From positions 1-64,000 of the forward strand of contig JAZBPA010000002.1 in assembly GCA_036351435.1 (NCBI GenBank): a DNA stretch of 64,000 nucleotides, in the 5' to 3' direction. This DNA is from JAAUQA01 sp036351435 (GTDB lineage: Bacteria; Pseudomonadota; Gammaproteobacteria; Competibacterales; Competibacteraceae). Under the pieces are notes generated by a model, which was given only the letters and a program-made list of their open reading frames with translations, was not told the origin of the DNA and made no database searches. Position numbers and translations under genes: made by a program. Below are positions 27,507 through 38,054 of this stretch, piece after piece (the first letter of the stretch is position 1; every line of letters begins with the position of its first letter).

Positions 27507-28247
27507 CTAGTGGAAATAGGCACCGCCGTTAATATTTAAGTTGGCACCGGTAATAAAACCGGCTTCGTCGGCGGTAAAAAAGGCTACGGCGCGAGCAACG
27601 TCTTCTGGAGCGCCTAATCGACCAACCGGAATTTGTGCCAGGACTTGGTTGATTACATCTTCCGGTAGCGATTTGGTTAACTCACTGCTGATGTGACCTG
27701 GAGACACTGTATTTACCGTCACGCCGTTACGCGCACCCTCAGCAGCGATGGACAAGGTGAAGCCATGAATGCCGGCTTTGGCTGCAGCGTAGTTACATTG
27801 GCCATACTGTCCTTTCTGGGCATTCATAGAAGACATGTTGACGATACGTCCCCAACCTCTGGCGATCATTTTGCCAAATACATGTTTGGTCATGTTGAAC
27901 GCGCCGGTTAGATTGGTGTTGATAACTGCATCCCACTGAGTTTTGTCCATTTTTTTTAAAACGCTGTCGCGGGTAACGGCAGCGTTGTTGATCAAAATCT
28001 CAACCGGACCGATATCCGCCTCGACCTGTGCAACCAATGCCGCACAGGAGTCAAAGTCAGCAACATCTACTGGATAAACACTGATGTCATAGTCTTCAGC
28101 TTTGCAGGACTCCTGCCATAGCAAAGCCTGCTCTTCTTCAGCGGAGTAGTAAGCAGCCACTACAATCCGGCCCTGTCGAGCCAAAGCTTTACAGATGGTT
28201 TTGCCCAGCCCGCCGTTACCACCGGTTACAATTGCAACTTTGGGCAT
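27507..28247 (-). CDS. phaB: Acetoacetyl-CoA reductase PhaB
   Basis: NADPH-dependent short-chain dehydrogenase making (R)-3-hydroxybutyryl-CoA, the polyhydroxybutyrate monomer. The 246-residue protein has the cofactor motif VTGGNGGLGKTI, the NNAA motif in ILINNAAVTRD, the active-site serine region NMSSMNAQKGQYGQCNYAAAKAG (YxxxK) and a C-terminal ITGANLNINGGAYFH. PhaB is favoured over FabG by the QKGQYGQ segment and by its place directly after phaA. The spacing to phaA is 32 bases. Confidence 0.93.
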   Translation of the reverse strand: MPKVAIVTGGNGGLGKTICKALARQGRIVVAAYYSAEEEQALLWQESCKAEDYDISVYPVDVADFDSCAALVAQVEADIGPVEILINNAAVTRDSVLKKMDKTQWDAVINTNLTGAFNMTKHVFGKMIARGWGRIVNMSSMNAQKGQYGQCNYAAAKAGIHGFTLSIAAEGARNGVTVNTVSPGHISSELTKSLPEDVINQVLAQIPVGRLGAPEDVARAVAFFTADEAGFITGANLNINGGAYFH

Positions 28248-28279
28248 GTTATCGATTGCTCCGTGATCGCCCGATCCGT

Positions 28280-29461
28280 TTAATTCCGTTCAACAGCCAG
28301 CGCAACCCCTTGACCGCCGCCGATGCAAAGGGTGGCTAAGCCTTTCTTAGCGTCACTGCGCGCCATTTCATGTAGTAAAGAAACCAGAATCCGGCACCCG
28401 GAAGCTCCGATGGGATGCCCTAGGGCGATAGCGCCGCCGTTGACATTGACCTTGCTTGTATCCCAACCCATTTCTCGGTTGACGCAAATGGCTTGAGCGG
28501 CGAATGCCTCATTAGCTTCGATTACATCTAAGTCGTCCACAGTCCAACCGGCCCGTTGCAAACACAATCGGCTGGCAGGAATAGGACCGGTACCCATAAT
28601 CTTGGGATCGACGCCAGCTTTAGCATAAGCAACTACCCGGGCCAGAGGCTCTAGTCCTAACTGCTCTGCTTTGCGTGCCGTCATGAGTAATACTACTGCG
28701 GCACCATCGTTGATGCCCGAAGCATTGCCGGCCGTAACGGTGCCGTCATGTTTGAACGCGGGTCTTAAATTGCCTAACGTCTCAGCGGTGGAGCCGGGGC
28801 GGGGAAATTCGTCAGTATCGAAAATCTTGGGACTGCCCCGTCGTTGAGGAATCTCGATAGGTACGATTTCTTCCTTGAAGTTACCTCCTTCGATGGCAGC
28901 CATTGCCTTGTTCTGTGACTCTGCCGAGAACGCATCCTGATCTTCCCGAGAAATGTTCCAGCGCTCGACGATGTTCTCCGCAGTGATACCCATATGATAA
29001 TGGTTAAGGGCGCAGAGCAGGCCCTCATTGAGCATGGAATCGACTAACTTCCATTCGCCCATGACTGTGCCGCGTCGTGAATTCATCACCACATGCGGGG
29101 CAAGACTCATGTTTTCCTGGCCGCCGGCAATGACGATTTCGCTATCGCCATCACGAATGGCCTGAGTACCTAAATGAACCGCTTTTAAACCGCTTCCGCA
29201 CACTTTGTTGATGGTCATGGCGGGCACTGAGTTACCCAGTCCCGCATGCAGTGCGGCAATACGAGCAGGGTTCTGACCTACTCCGGCAGTCAGCACTTGG
29301 CCGAGGACCACTTCACTGACTTGGTCAGGTTGTACGCCCGCACGCTGCAGGACCGCCTCAATAACAGTAGCGCCTAAGGTGCTCGCAGGGATATGGGACA
29401 ACGTCCCCATGAAATTGCCGATAGCAGTTCTGGCGGCGGCGACGATGACTACATCTTCCAT
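28280..29461 (-). CDS. phaA: Acetyl-CoA C-acetyltransferase PhaA
   Basis: Biosynthetic thiolase that condenses two acetyl-CoA to acetoacetyl-CoA, first step of polyhydroxybutyrate synthesis. The 393-residue length is typical. Catalytic residues are visible: the nucleophilic Cys in [14 protein letters not shown], the His in [16 protein letters not shown] and the second Cys in [11 protein letters not shown], with NEAFAAQAI between. It is the first gene of phaA-phaB-phaR. A 268-base gap upstream probably holds its promoter, but I could not pick one with confidence. Confidence 0.94.
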   Translation of the reverse strand: MEDVVIVAAARTAIGNFMGTLSHIPASTLGATVIEAVLQRAGVQPDQVSEVVLGQVLTAGVGQNPARIAALHAGLGNSVPAMTINKVCGSGLKAVHLGTQAIRDGDSEIVIAGGQENMSLAPHVVMNSRRGTVMGEWKLVDSMLNEGLLCALNHYHMGITAENIVERWNISREDQDAFSAESQNKAMAAIEGGNFKEEIVPIEIPQRRGSPKIFDTDEFPRPGSTAETLGNLRPAFKHDGTVTAGNASGINDGAAVVLLMTARKAEQLGLEPLARVVAYAKAGVDPKIMGTGPIPASRLCLQRAGWTVDDLDVIEANEAFAAQAICVNREMGWDTSKVNVNGGAIALGHPIGASGCRILVSLLHEMARSDAKKGLATLCIGGGQGVALAVERN

Positions 29462-29729
29462 AGCTATCTCCGGTATCTAGTCATTGGCAGGCTGGTCGAA
29501 CGGGGAAAGCCTGTCGCGATCTTCGATAAGGCTTTTCAAAGCGGCTGTGAATCTCATTAAAACCCACGAAAAGCACAGCTAACGCAGAATAAATTGCAAG
29601 ATTGTACGAGAATACTGAAGTCTGAAGATAACCTTGTCAACTCAATTTTGCCGCTCTGCAACACGACTTGCCTGACAGAATGAGAGGATTAAGTCCCGCT
29701 CAGGTGGGCAACACATTCCAAGCTGGCGT

Positions 29730-30776
29730 TCAAGGAGACAGGCAGCTCGTTCGTTGCGCGTCCAACACGGCGAAATAAACCAGCAGGGTCTGCTGTGAAG
29801 CGCGGCGGTTATCATCGCTGATCATGAAAAACCGTTGTTTGCGATGATGGGCTAGACCCTCGAAATTATCTAATATCCAGCCTTGGCTGTTATTAAAAAC
29901 GGCAACATCTGTCACTGTCAGCGAGTCAATTGATTTCAGCTCAGTCCGCCGCAAGGTAATGATTAGCGGTGCTAGCGGGGAGACGAACGCACGTTCCAAG
30001 GTCAGCAAATCGCCATCAGGGAATACATCCATGCCGACCAAAGCACTATTAGCTGCTGAGGCTAACGGATAAGACCAGGATCGTGCTTGTCGACCCAAAG
30101 CCACTAAAGGTATATGCCGTGCAGAATCGTCGCGCATGGCCATCTCGGGTGCTGTTATTAAACCCCACCGCGGGTGGAAAGCCAGAGCCTCTAAGGCTTT
30201 ATTGGGCCCGGCGTAACGGGTGATATTCTGCAATACCGGCGGTAAGATTTCTTCAGCTAGGCGTTTGCCGGTTGGGGTATACCAAACGACCCGTGGCTTC
30301 CGTTCGAAGGACACTGCTAAACGGCTATCGCCGGGTACTCCGTTAGCCCCATTGGCGATAGCCAAACCTTCGGCATCGGCCCAAGGTGGGGTGAGCGGAC
30401 GGTTGTTTCGGTCCCGGAGCTGATGAGCCGCCACAACCTGCACTGCAGTTAAGTGACCGCCGTTGAACACGGGGCTTAGCTGAAACAGCTGCGCATTATC
30501 GGCAAGCGCGTACAAAAGCCCAGCATCGTTATCCCAAGCCAGTCCAGACAAGCCACCTAGAGTCTGGTCATCTACAGTGATATTAGCCAGCCGTAGGGCG
30601 CCCAGCAGCCTTACATTCTCGTGGCAGTCCCCGGGCTGCAGGCGCAAAGAGAAAGCAACCGGGGAACTGATAGAGGGTGCTGATTGAACAATCATTGGGA
30701 ACGATGTCAATAAGACCATAAAACCGATTGCGTTAAGCAGTAGGTTTCGGCACATGACTTGTGAGTATGGCATCAT
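29730..30776 (-). CDS. Secreted esterase-like/phytase-domain protein
   Basis: A protein of about 348 residues with the domain described as esterase-like activity of phytase (a beta-propeller-like fold). The N-terminus has a signal-peptide-like stretch (NLLLNAIGFMVLLTSFPM). Recognisable repeats include LGGLSGLAWDNDAGLLYALADNAQLF, WADAEGLAI, NKALEALAFHPRWG and GWILDNFEGLAHHRKQRFFMISDDN, as in calcium-dependent phytase-like propellers. The start is uncertain: GTG 30812, ATG 30776, 30773 or 30755 are possible, and 30776 is used. The substrate is unknown. It is divergent from the UPF0340 gene. Confidence 0.8.
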   Translation of the reverse strand: MMPYSQVMCRNLLLNAIGFMVLLTSFPMIVQSAPSISSPVAFSLRLQPGDCHENVRLLGALRLANITVDDQTLGGLSGLAWDNDAGLLYALADNAQLFQLSPVFNGGHLTAVQVVAAHQLRDRNNRPLTPPWADAEGLAIANGANGVPGDSRLAVSFERKPRVVWYTPTGKRLAEEILPPVLQNITRYAGPNKALEALAFHPRWGLITAPEMAMRDDSARHIPLVALGRQARSWSYPLASAANSALVGMDVFPDGDLLTLERAFVSPLAPLIITLRRTELKSIDSLTVTDVAVFNNSQGWILDNFEGLAHHRKQRFFMISDDNRRASQQTLLVYFAVLDAQRTSCLSP

Positions 30777-30839
30777 AAAGGCAGAATCCTTCGTCGAAGC
30801 GCCATCGCGCACCTTACACAGCTATAGATCTATGATGTT

Positions 30840-31418
30840 ATGAGCTCAGTCCCTCTAATCACCCAGCAAGTGCAAGCGGTTGTTGCGGAAGTAGCAGAAC
30901 TGTCCGGCCTAACGAATAACCAGTTGTTGGTCATTGGCTGTAGTACCAGTGAAATCATGGGCAAACCCATCGGTAAGGGCGGCAGTGAAGCCATTGCTGC
31001 GGCAGTGTATCAGGGCATCGAAACCACGCAACAGCAGTATGGGTTCGCCGTGGCCTTTCAGTGCTGCGAACATCTGAATCGCGCCTTGGTAGTCGAACGC
31101 GCTACGCAACGGCGCTTTACTCTGGAAGAAGTGACGGTTGTGCCGATTCCCAGTGCGGGCGGTGCGATGGCTGCTTTCGCTTATAGGCAATGGCTTGAGC
31201 CAGTGGTGGTGGAAACCATTATTGCGGATGCGGGTGTCGATATCGGTAATACGCTGATCGGGATGCATTTGCGGCGAGTGGCGGTACCTATTCGACCCAG
31301 TGTAAGGACTATTGGTGAAGCCCATGTGACAGCCGCAAAAACTCGCCCCAAATTAATCGGTGGGATGCGCGCTGTTTATCAGCTTGACAGCAACGACTCG
31401 GTTGCGCGTGAGGCGTGA
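30840..31418 (+). CDS. UPF0340 (YwlG/TIGR01440) family protein
   Basis: A 192-residue member of UPF0340, known mainly from Bacillota (Bacillus YwlG) and without an assigned reaction. Family features are LLVIGCSTSEIMGKPIGKGGS near residue 30, FQCCEHLNRALVVER near 75, VVPIPSAGGAMAAFAY near 100 and ADAGVDIGNTLIGMHLRRVAVPIR near 135. The two adjacent cysteines with the following EHLNR are strikingly conserved in the family. It starts 27 bases after a divergent gene and ends three bases before bioH, so it appears to be the first gene of the biotin operon. Confidence 0.87.
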   Translation: MSSVPLITQQVQAVVAEVAELSGLTNNQLLVIGCSTSEIMGKPIGKGGSEAIAAAVYQGIETTQQQYGFAVAFQCCEHLNRALVVERATQRRFTLEEVTVVPIPSAGGAMAAFAYRQWLEPVVVETIIADAGVDIGNTLIGMHLRRVAVPIRPSVRTIGEAHVTAAKTRPKLIGGMRAVYQLDSNDSVAREA

Positions 31419-31421
31419 GGC

Positions 31422-32217
31422 GTGCGATACACCGATTTGCCTTTGCCTGACGCCCCCACGCTCTATGTCCAAACCGTTGGCCAAGGTGACGATCTGGTTC
31501 TACTACATGGCTGGGGAATGCATTCCGGTATCTGGGAAGATACGGTTGAAGCGCTGTGCGATTATTACCGGGTTACCATTTTAGATTTGCCGGGGCACGG
31601 CTACAGTCGCGATGTCACAGTGGGTTCTACGTTGCGGGAGCTTACTCAGGCGGTCGCTGCAGCGGTTCCCAAGACACCAGCCATCTGGCTGGGTTGGTCG
31701 TTAGGGGGGTTGATTGCTCAGCGCCTTGCCATCGACTGCCCGGAACGCATGAATAAGCTGATTCTGGTGGGCAGTTCGCCGTGCTTTGTCCGTCGTTCCG
31801 ATTGGCCTCATGCAATGGAACTTACGGTTTTGCATCAATTCGCCGCTAGTCTTAATCGCGATTATCGGGCTACTATGAAACGCTTTCTGGCCTTGGAGGT
31901 GCATGGTAGCGACCACGCGACCGAGCAATTGCGAGTGCTAAGGGAACTGGTTTTCCAACATGGCGAACCGAATTGCAATGTGCTGCGTGACGGTTTGCAG
32001 GTTTTGCAAGATACCGATCTACGTGCCGAATTACATCACATTCGGTGCTCCACACTGGTGTTGTTAGGACGGCGTGATAATTTGGTCCCGCCGAATGCGG
32101 GCGTAGCGACTTGCGCACTGTTGCCAAACGCCCGTTCGCACACCTTCGAGCACGCTGCTCATGCCCCTTTTTTCTCCCATTCCCAGGAATTTATCGAGCA
32201 GTTGAGATGGTTTCTAA

Positions 32218-32225
<8 letters not shown>
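31422..32225 (+). CDS. bioH: Pimeloyl-ACP methyl ester carboxylesterase BioH
   Basis: Alpha/beta hydrolase that removes the methyl group from pimeloyl-ACP methyl ester, ending pimelate synthesis for biotin. The 267-residue protein shows LLHGWGMHSGIWED, the nucleophile elbow GWSLGG, the acid in LGRRDNLVPP and the histidine in HAAHAPFFSH. It starts with GTG at 31422, three bases after the UPF0340 stop, and overlaps bioC by eight bases. Its operon partner bioC supplies the methyl ester this enzyme removes. Confidence 0.93.
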
Positions 32226-33817
<1,592 letters not shown>

Positions 33818-33823
33818 CTGTTA

Positions 33824-33850
33824 TTGACAAATTTCAATCAGTTATATAAG
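33824..33850 (+). promoter_or_regulatory. Predicted sigma-70 promoter upstream of the DUF2244-cox operon
   Basis: A perfect -35 hexamer TTGACA (33824-33829) is followed, after 15 bases, by TATAAG (33845-33850), or after 17 bases by TAAGAA. It lies seven bases past the bioD stop and about 45 bases ahead of the DUF2244 start, and would drive the cytochrome oxidase genes. The short spacer is a weakness. Confidence 0.45.
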
Positions 33851-33894
33851 AATACCCTAATTAACCGTCGTGGACCATTTGCCCGAGATATGCA

Positions 33895-34422
33895 ATGATG
33901 GTTAATATTGAAAGCGACCTAAACGATGGCCATTGCCGTTTCGTGTTAAGCCCCAATCAGTCGTTGTCCTGGCGAGGATCGTTGTGGTTTTTTTTGAGCC
34001 TGCTCCTCGTATCCAGTGTGATTGCCGTCAGTATGACCATGCTCGGGTTCTGGTTGATTTTGCCCTTTGCTGGCTTGGAAATGTTGGCGTTAGGGCTTGG
34101 CTTATATGTGGTGGCCTGCCGTTGTTACGAACGGGAAGTCATACTGATCGGTGCAGAGGATATCCGTATCGAGAGAGGCCGGGGTTATCCGCGACAACAC
34201 TTCACTGTGGGCCGGGTTTGGGCGCGGGTTGTTTTAGAGCGTTGTCCTAGAGATTGGTATCCAAGTAAGCTATTGATCCGCTCTCATGGTCGAGCTGTTG
34301 AAGTCGGACGTTTTTTGCACGAGGAAGAACGTCGCCAGTTGGCCACAGCACTAACCCACAGTTTACGCTATGACCCTCGCGTCCCATCCAGCGCTGCGGG
34401 AACCGTGGGCAAGACGTTTTAA
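33895..34422 (+). CDS. DUF2244 membrane protein
   Basis: A 175-residue integral membrane protein of the DUF2244 family. It has a SWRGSLWFFLSLLLVSSVIAVSMTMLGFWLILPFAGLEMLALGLGLYV-type pair of helices (residues about 22-75). A cytoplasmic domain follows with YEREVILI, IERGRGYP and SKLLIRSHGRAVEVGRFL. The family is very often encoded directly before coxB in proteobacteria, as here, 38 bases upstream. A role in oxidase biogenesis is suggested only by this linkage. Two ATG codons at 33895 and 33898 are both possible starts. Confidence 0.85.
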   Translation: MMVNIESDLNDGHCRFVLSPNQSLSWRGSLWFFLSLLLVSSVIAVSMTMLGFWLILPFAGLEMLALGLGLYVVACRCYEREVILIGAEDIRIERGRGYPRQHFTVGRVWARVVLERCPRDWYPSKLLIRSHGRAVEVGRFLHEEERRQLATALTHSLRYDPRVPSSAAGTVGKTF

Positions 34423-34460
34423 CCAATAATCAATATTTATCCAATTTCAGAGAGGGCTGC

Positions 34461-35663
34461 ATGCTAGTAAATTTTTTTGTACGTCTGCGCAGCGTCATAA
34501 CGATCAGCGCTCTGCTCTTATGGAGTGCCTGTGCATCCGCCGCCTATGAACTGAATATGCCGGTGGGCGTTACCGATACCAGCCGCAGCGTTTACGATTT
34601 GCACATGCTGATCTTCTGGATCTGCGTGTTGATCGGTCTGGTTGTCTTCGGGGTGATGTTTTATTCGATGTATCATCACCGCAAATCCAAAGGTGCCGTA
34701 GCTGCCCAGTTCCATGAAAGCACTACCGTAGAAATTATCTGGACCGTGGTGCCCATGTTGATCCTGATCGGGATGGCCATTCCTGCGACCCAGGTTCTGA
34801 TCGCCATGGAAGACACCAGCGAGCCGGATATCACTGTCAAGGTGACGGGTTATCAGTGGAAGTGGGGCTATGAATATCTGGATGAAGACATTCAGTTCTT
34901 CAGCAGCCTGTCTACCCCCAGAGAACAAATTGCTAACGCCGAGACTAAGGGCGAACATTATCTGCTCGAAGTCGATAATCCGTTGGTACTGCCAGTTGGT
35001 AAGAAAATTCGTATTTTGACCACCGCCGCTGATGTGCTTCATGCGTGGTGGGTGCCTGCCTTGGGTTGGAAAAGAGACGCTATCCCCGGCTTCATCAACG
35101 ACAGTTGGACGGTGATCAAGGAGCCCGGCACCTACCGCGGGCAATGTGCCGAGCTGTGTGGGAAAGATCATGGTTTCATGCCGGTCGTCATAGAAGCCAA
35201 ATCTGAAGAGGATTATCAACAGTGGTTAGCCGATATGAAAGGCGAAGCTGCTCAAGTCGCCGCCGCAGAAGCCGTTGACCGGGAATGGACTCAGGAAGAA
35301 CTGATGTCCAAGGGTCAAGAAGTACATGATGGCGTCTGCGCCTCTTGTCATCAGGCCGGTGGCACTGGCGTGCCCGGCGCATTTCCGCCGCTGGTCGCCG
35401 GGCAGGTATTTAATGCCCCTGAACCCATGCTGCAACCGCTCCGTGAGATGGGTTTTCTCGGCCCCGACAACACCATTGTCATGGGTCCAGTGGAGCAGCA
35501 TACCCAGATCGTATTAAAAGGCATACCGGGTAGCGCGATGCAAGCCTACGCGGAACAATTAAGCGATGCGGAAATTGCGGCCGTCATCACTTACCAACGC
35601 AACAGTTGGGGCAACGATACGGGCGATGTCGTCCAGCCCTCGACCATCAAGTCAGCACGCTAA
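34461..35663 (+). CDS. coxB: Cytochrome c oxidase subunit II with C-terminal cytochrome c domain
   Basis: Receives electrons through the CuA centre and passes them to subunit I. The 400-residue protein has a signal sequence, two membrane helices (about residues 45-65 and 85-105), the HAWWVPALGWKRDAIPG region and the CuA ligands CAELCGKDHGFM (Cys229, Cys233). A C-terminal class I cytochrome c domain carries the haem site CASCH (from Cys293) with a later methionine in GSAMQAYAEQL. This caa3-like fusion lets it accept electrons from soluble cytochrome c. AGAGGG sits at a good distance from the ATG. Confidence 0.95.
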   Translation: MLVNFFVRLRSVITISALLLWSACASAAYELNMPVGVTDTSRSVYDLHMLIFWICVLIGLVVFGVMFYSMYHHRKSKGAVAAQFHESTTVEIIWTVVPMLILIGMAIPATQVLIAMEDTSEPDITVKVTGYQWKWGYEYLDEDIQFFSSLSTPREQIANAETKGEHYLLEVDNPLVLPVGKKIRILTTAADVLHAWWVPALGWKRDAIPGFINDSWTVIKEPGTYRGQCAELCGKDHGFMPVVIEAKSEEDYQQWLADMKGEAAQVAAAEAVDREWTQEELMSKGQEVHDGVCASCHQAGGTGVPGAFPPLVAGQVFNAPEPMLQPLREMGFLGPDNTIVMGPVEQHTQIVLKGIPGSAMQAYAEQLSDAEIAAVITYQRNSWGNDTGDVVQPSTIKSAR

Positions 35664-35684
35664 CTCGGGGAGATCATCACGCTT

Positions 35685-37262
35685 ATGAGTACAGCCACTC
35701 ACGTCCACGAAGAGCATCATCACGGGCCCGCGCCGGGTCTATCCCGCTGGTTGTTCACCACCAACCACAAAGACATCGGCACCATGTATTTGCTGTTTTC
35801 GTTGCTGATGTTTTTTGTTGGCGGCGCTATGGCGCTGATTATTCGCGCTGAGTTGTTTCAGCCCGGATTACAAATCGTCGATCCGCATTTCTTCAATCAG
35901 ATGACCACTGTACATGCGCTGGTTATGGTGTTCGGCGCAGTGATGCCGGCTTTTGTAGGCTTGGCAAATTGGCAGATCCCGATGATGGTCGGCGCGCCGG
36001 ACATGGCGCTGCCACGGATGAACAACTGGAGTTTCTGGATCCTGCCGTTTGCGGCGTCCTTGCTGATTATTTCGCTGTTCGCCGAGGGCGGTGGCCCAGC
36101 TGCCGGCTGGACGATGTATCCGCCGCTGGTGTTGCAAACCGGCGCGGCGTTTCCATATTTGATCTTCTCCGTCCATTTGTTGGGTATGTCATCCATCATG
36201 GGTGCCATTAACGTCATTGCCACGATCCTCAATATGCGAGCGCCTGGCATGAATTTGATGAAAATGCCGTTGTTTGTGTGGACCTGGTTGATTACCGCTT
36301 ATTTGTTGATCGCGGTTATGCCGGTGCTCGCGGGTGGCGTTACCATGTTGCTCACTGATAAATATTTCGGCACCTCGTTCTTTAATGCCGCGGGTGGCGG
36401 CGACCCGGTGATGTTCCAGCATATCTTCTGGTTCTTCGGGCACCCGGAAGTCTATATTATGATCCTGCCGGCCTTTGGGGTTATTTCGCAGATCATTCCC
36501 ACCTTCTCCCGCAAACCGCTGTTCGGTTATAGCTCTATGGTGTATGCCACGGGCTCTATCGCCTTCCTCTCGTTCATCGTCTGGGCGCATCACATGTTCA
36601 CTGTTGGCATGCCGCTGGCTGGGGAACTGTTCTTCATGTATTCCACCATGTTGATTGCCGTGCCCACTGGGGTAAAGGTGTTTAACTGGATTTCCACCAT
36701 GTGGAAAGGGTCGATGACCTTCGAAACACCGATGCTATTCGCTATCGCTTTCGTGATTTTATTTACCATCTGCGGCTTCTCCGGCCTGATGTTGGCCATC
36801 GCTCCGGCTGATTTCCAATATCACGATACCTATTTCGTGGTTGCCCATTTCCATTATGTGCTGGTGCCTGGCGCGGTGTTCTCGCTGATGGCAGCCGCCT
36901 ATTACTGGTTGCCGAAATGGACCGGCCACATGTACGACGAGAAACTGGGCAAGATTCATTTCTGGTTGTCGGTTATCGGCGTCAATGTGCTGTTCTTCCC
37001 ACAGCACTTCGTGGGCTTGGCCGGGATGCCGCGTCGTATCCCCGACTATGCATTGCAATTCGCCGAGTTCAACATGATCTCGTCGCTCGGAGCCTTTTTA
37101 TTCGGCTTTTCCCAGCTGTTATTCGTGTACATCATCTTCAAAGCGATACGCGGCGGGCAGCAGGCTACCGATCAGGTATGGGAAGGCGCTGAGGGGCTGG
37201 AATGGACTTTGAGTTCGCCACCGCCTTATCACAGCTTCGAGACTGCACCAGAGGTCAAGTAG
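35685..37262 (+). CDS. coxA: Cytochrome c oxidase subunit I
   Basis: Catalytic subunit with low-spin haem a and the haem a3-CuB oxygen-reducing centre. The 525-residue, twelve-helix protein shows the haem ligand in MTTVHALVMVFG, the CuB and crosslinked His-Tyr segment FWFFGHPEVYIMILPAFG, the CuB histidine pair in VWAHHMFTVG, and the haem ligands in VVAHFHYVLVPG. It follows coxB by 21 bases. Two hairpins separate its stop from the next gene of the operon. Confidence 0.96.
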   Translation: MSTATHVHEEHHHGPAPGLSRWLFTTNHKDIGTMYLLFSLLMFFVGGAMALIIRAELFQPGLQIVDPHFFNQMTTVHALVMVFGAVMPAFVGLANWQIPMMVGAPDMALPRMNNWSFWILPFAASLLIISLFAEGGGPAAGWTMYPPLVLQTGAAFPYLIFSVHLLGMSSIMGAINVIATILNMRAPGMNLMKMPLFVWTWLITAYLLIAVMPVLAGGVTMLLTDKYFGTSFFNAAGGGDPVMFQHIFWFFGHPEVYIMILPAFGVISQIIPTFSRKPLFGYSSMVYATGSIAFLSFIVWAHHMFTVGMPLAGELFFMYSTMLIAVPTGVKVFNWISTMWKGSMTFETPMLFAIAFVILFTICGFSGLMLAIAPADFQYHDTYFVVAHFHYVLVPGAVFSLMAAAYYWLPKWTGHMYDEKLGKIHFWLSVIGVNVLFFPQHFVGLAGMPRRIPDYALQFAEFNMISSLGAFLFGFSQLLFVYIIFKAIRGGQQATDQVWEGAEGLEWTLSSPPPYHSFETAPEVK

Positions 37263-37271
37263 GGCTACTGT

Positions 37272-37292
37272 TGGGGGGCATAACGCCCCCCA
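37272..37292 (+). terminator. Strong intercistronic hairpin after coxA
   Basis: TGGGGGGC (37272-37279) pairs with GCCCCCCA (37285-37292) around a five-base loop, giving an eight-pair stem with seven G-C pairs. No U-tract follows, so it more likely stabilises the coxBA message or partly attenuates it than acts as a full intrinsic terminator. Confidence 0.5.
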
Positions 37293-37324
37293 CTTCAGAT
37301 TCTGCTTTGGATATTCGGGTATTC

Positions 37325-37355
37325 CATCTCAACTGGTTGAGCTCTGGTTGAGATG
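37325..37355 (+). repeat. Inverted repeat next to the ribosome site of the 40-residue cox gene
   Basis: CATCTCAAC (37325-37333) is complementary to GTTGAGATG (37347-37355) with a 13-base loop. A second copy of GTTGAG at 37336-37341 could pair with the same CTCAAC instead, so two folds compete. The 3' arm ends at the first base of the GAGGAG ribosome site for the gene at 37370. Confidence 0.4.
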
Positions 37356-37369
37356 AGGAGAATGATCAG

Positions 37370-37492
37370 ATGGGAGAAATCAGTTTGGATAATGAGCAGC
37401 GTCGGGCAGCTAACCGCAAAACTTTGATTGTGTTGGCTGTCGTGGCTGTGGTGTTTTATATCGGTGTCATGATTAGTGTGGCATTAAAATGA
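37370..37492 (+). CDS. Small single-helix cox-operon protein
   Basis: A 40-residue protein with a basic, polar N-terminus (ISLDNEQRRAANRKT) and one membrane helix (LIVLAVVAVVFYIGVMISVAL). AGGAG lies nine bases before the ATG, and the stop overlaps the ctaG start (ATGA), so translation coupling supports it as real. Tiny single-helix proteins between coxA and ctaG are found in other proteobacteria and are described as cytochrome oxidase small assembly proteins; the name is by position and form, not demonstrated function. Confidence 0.75.
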   Translation: MGEISLDNEQRRAANRKTLIVLAVVAVVFYIGVMISVALK

Positions 37493-38031
37493 CTGCGCAT
37501 GCTCAAGCCAATCAACGTTTGCTACGCCGCTTATTGCTGGCGGTACTCGCAATGTTCGGTTTTGGTTTTGCCCTGGTGCCGCTTTACGATGTGTTCTGCG
37601 ACATCACCGGTTTGAACGGTAAGACCAGTAACGAAGCTGTCGCGAATGTTGCTGGACCGGTCGATAACTCGCGCACCGTCACGGTTGAATTCCTGGCCAG
37701 TGTCAATCAGTCAGCGCCTTGGGAATTCAAACCGCAAGTGGCCAAGATGCAAGTGCATCCAGGCGAGTTTTATCGAGTCGATTACTATGCCAAAAACCTG
37801 ACCGGGCAAGCCTTGGTCGGTCAAGCGGTGCCTAGCGTTGCTCCTGGTTTAGCGGCGCAACATTTCCAAAAAATCGAATGCTTTTGCTTTTCCAGGCAGG
37901 CATTCGAACCCAGTGAGGGTAGGGATATGCCGGTGACCTTCCGTATTGATCCCGATCTGTCTCCGGATATTTCCACAGTCACGCTTTCTTACACGTTTTT
38001 CAAATTGGAAGACGGTACCTTACAAAATTAA
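37489..38031 (+). CDS. ctaG: Cytochrome c oxidase assembly protein CtaG/Cox11
   Basis: Membrane-anchored copper chaperone that supplies CuB of subunit I. Of 180 residues, the first 40 include one membrane helix (LLLAVLAMFGFGFALVPLYDVFCDITG), followed by a periplasmic immunoglobulin-like domain with the copper-binding motif ECFCFSRQAF and the MPVTFRIDPDL segment. It begins within the stop of the small gene upstream and is followed by coxC after 23 bases. Both the fold and position are canonical. Confidence 0.95.
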   Translation: MTAHAQANQRLLRRLLLAVLAMFGFGFALVPLYDVFCDITGLNGKTSNEAVANVAGPVDNSRTVTVEFLASVNQSAPWEFKPQVAKMQVHPGEFYRVDYYAKNLTGQALVGQAVPSVAPGLAAQHFQKIECFCFSRQAFEPSEGRDMPVTFRIDPDLSPDISTVTLSYTFFKLEDGTLQN

Positions 38032-38054
38032 CAGTACCTAGGGGAGAATACTTT

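Noticed and set aside
34518..35219. Long antisense open frame (233 codons) over coxB
   Set aside because: The opposite strand is a clearly conserved coxB; the antisense product is rich in His, Gln and Asp with no domain, as expected from a shadow frame.
35897..36593. Antisense open frames over coxA
   Set aside because: Low-complexity shadow products opposite conserved oxidase codons, with no ribosome sites or family features.
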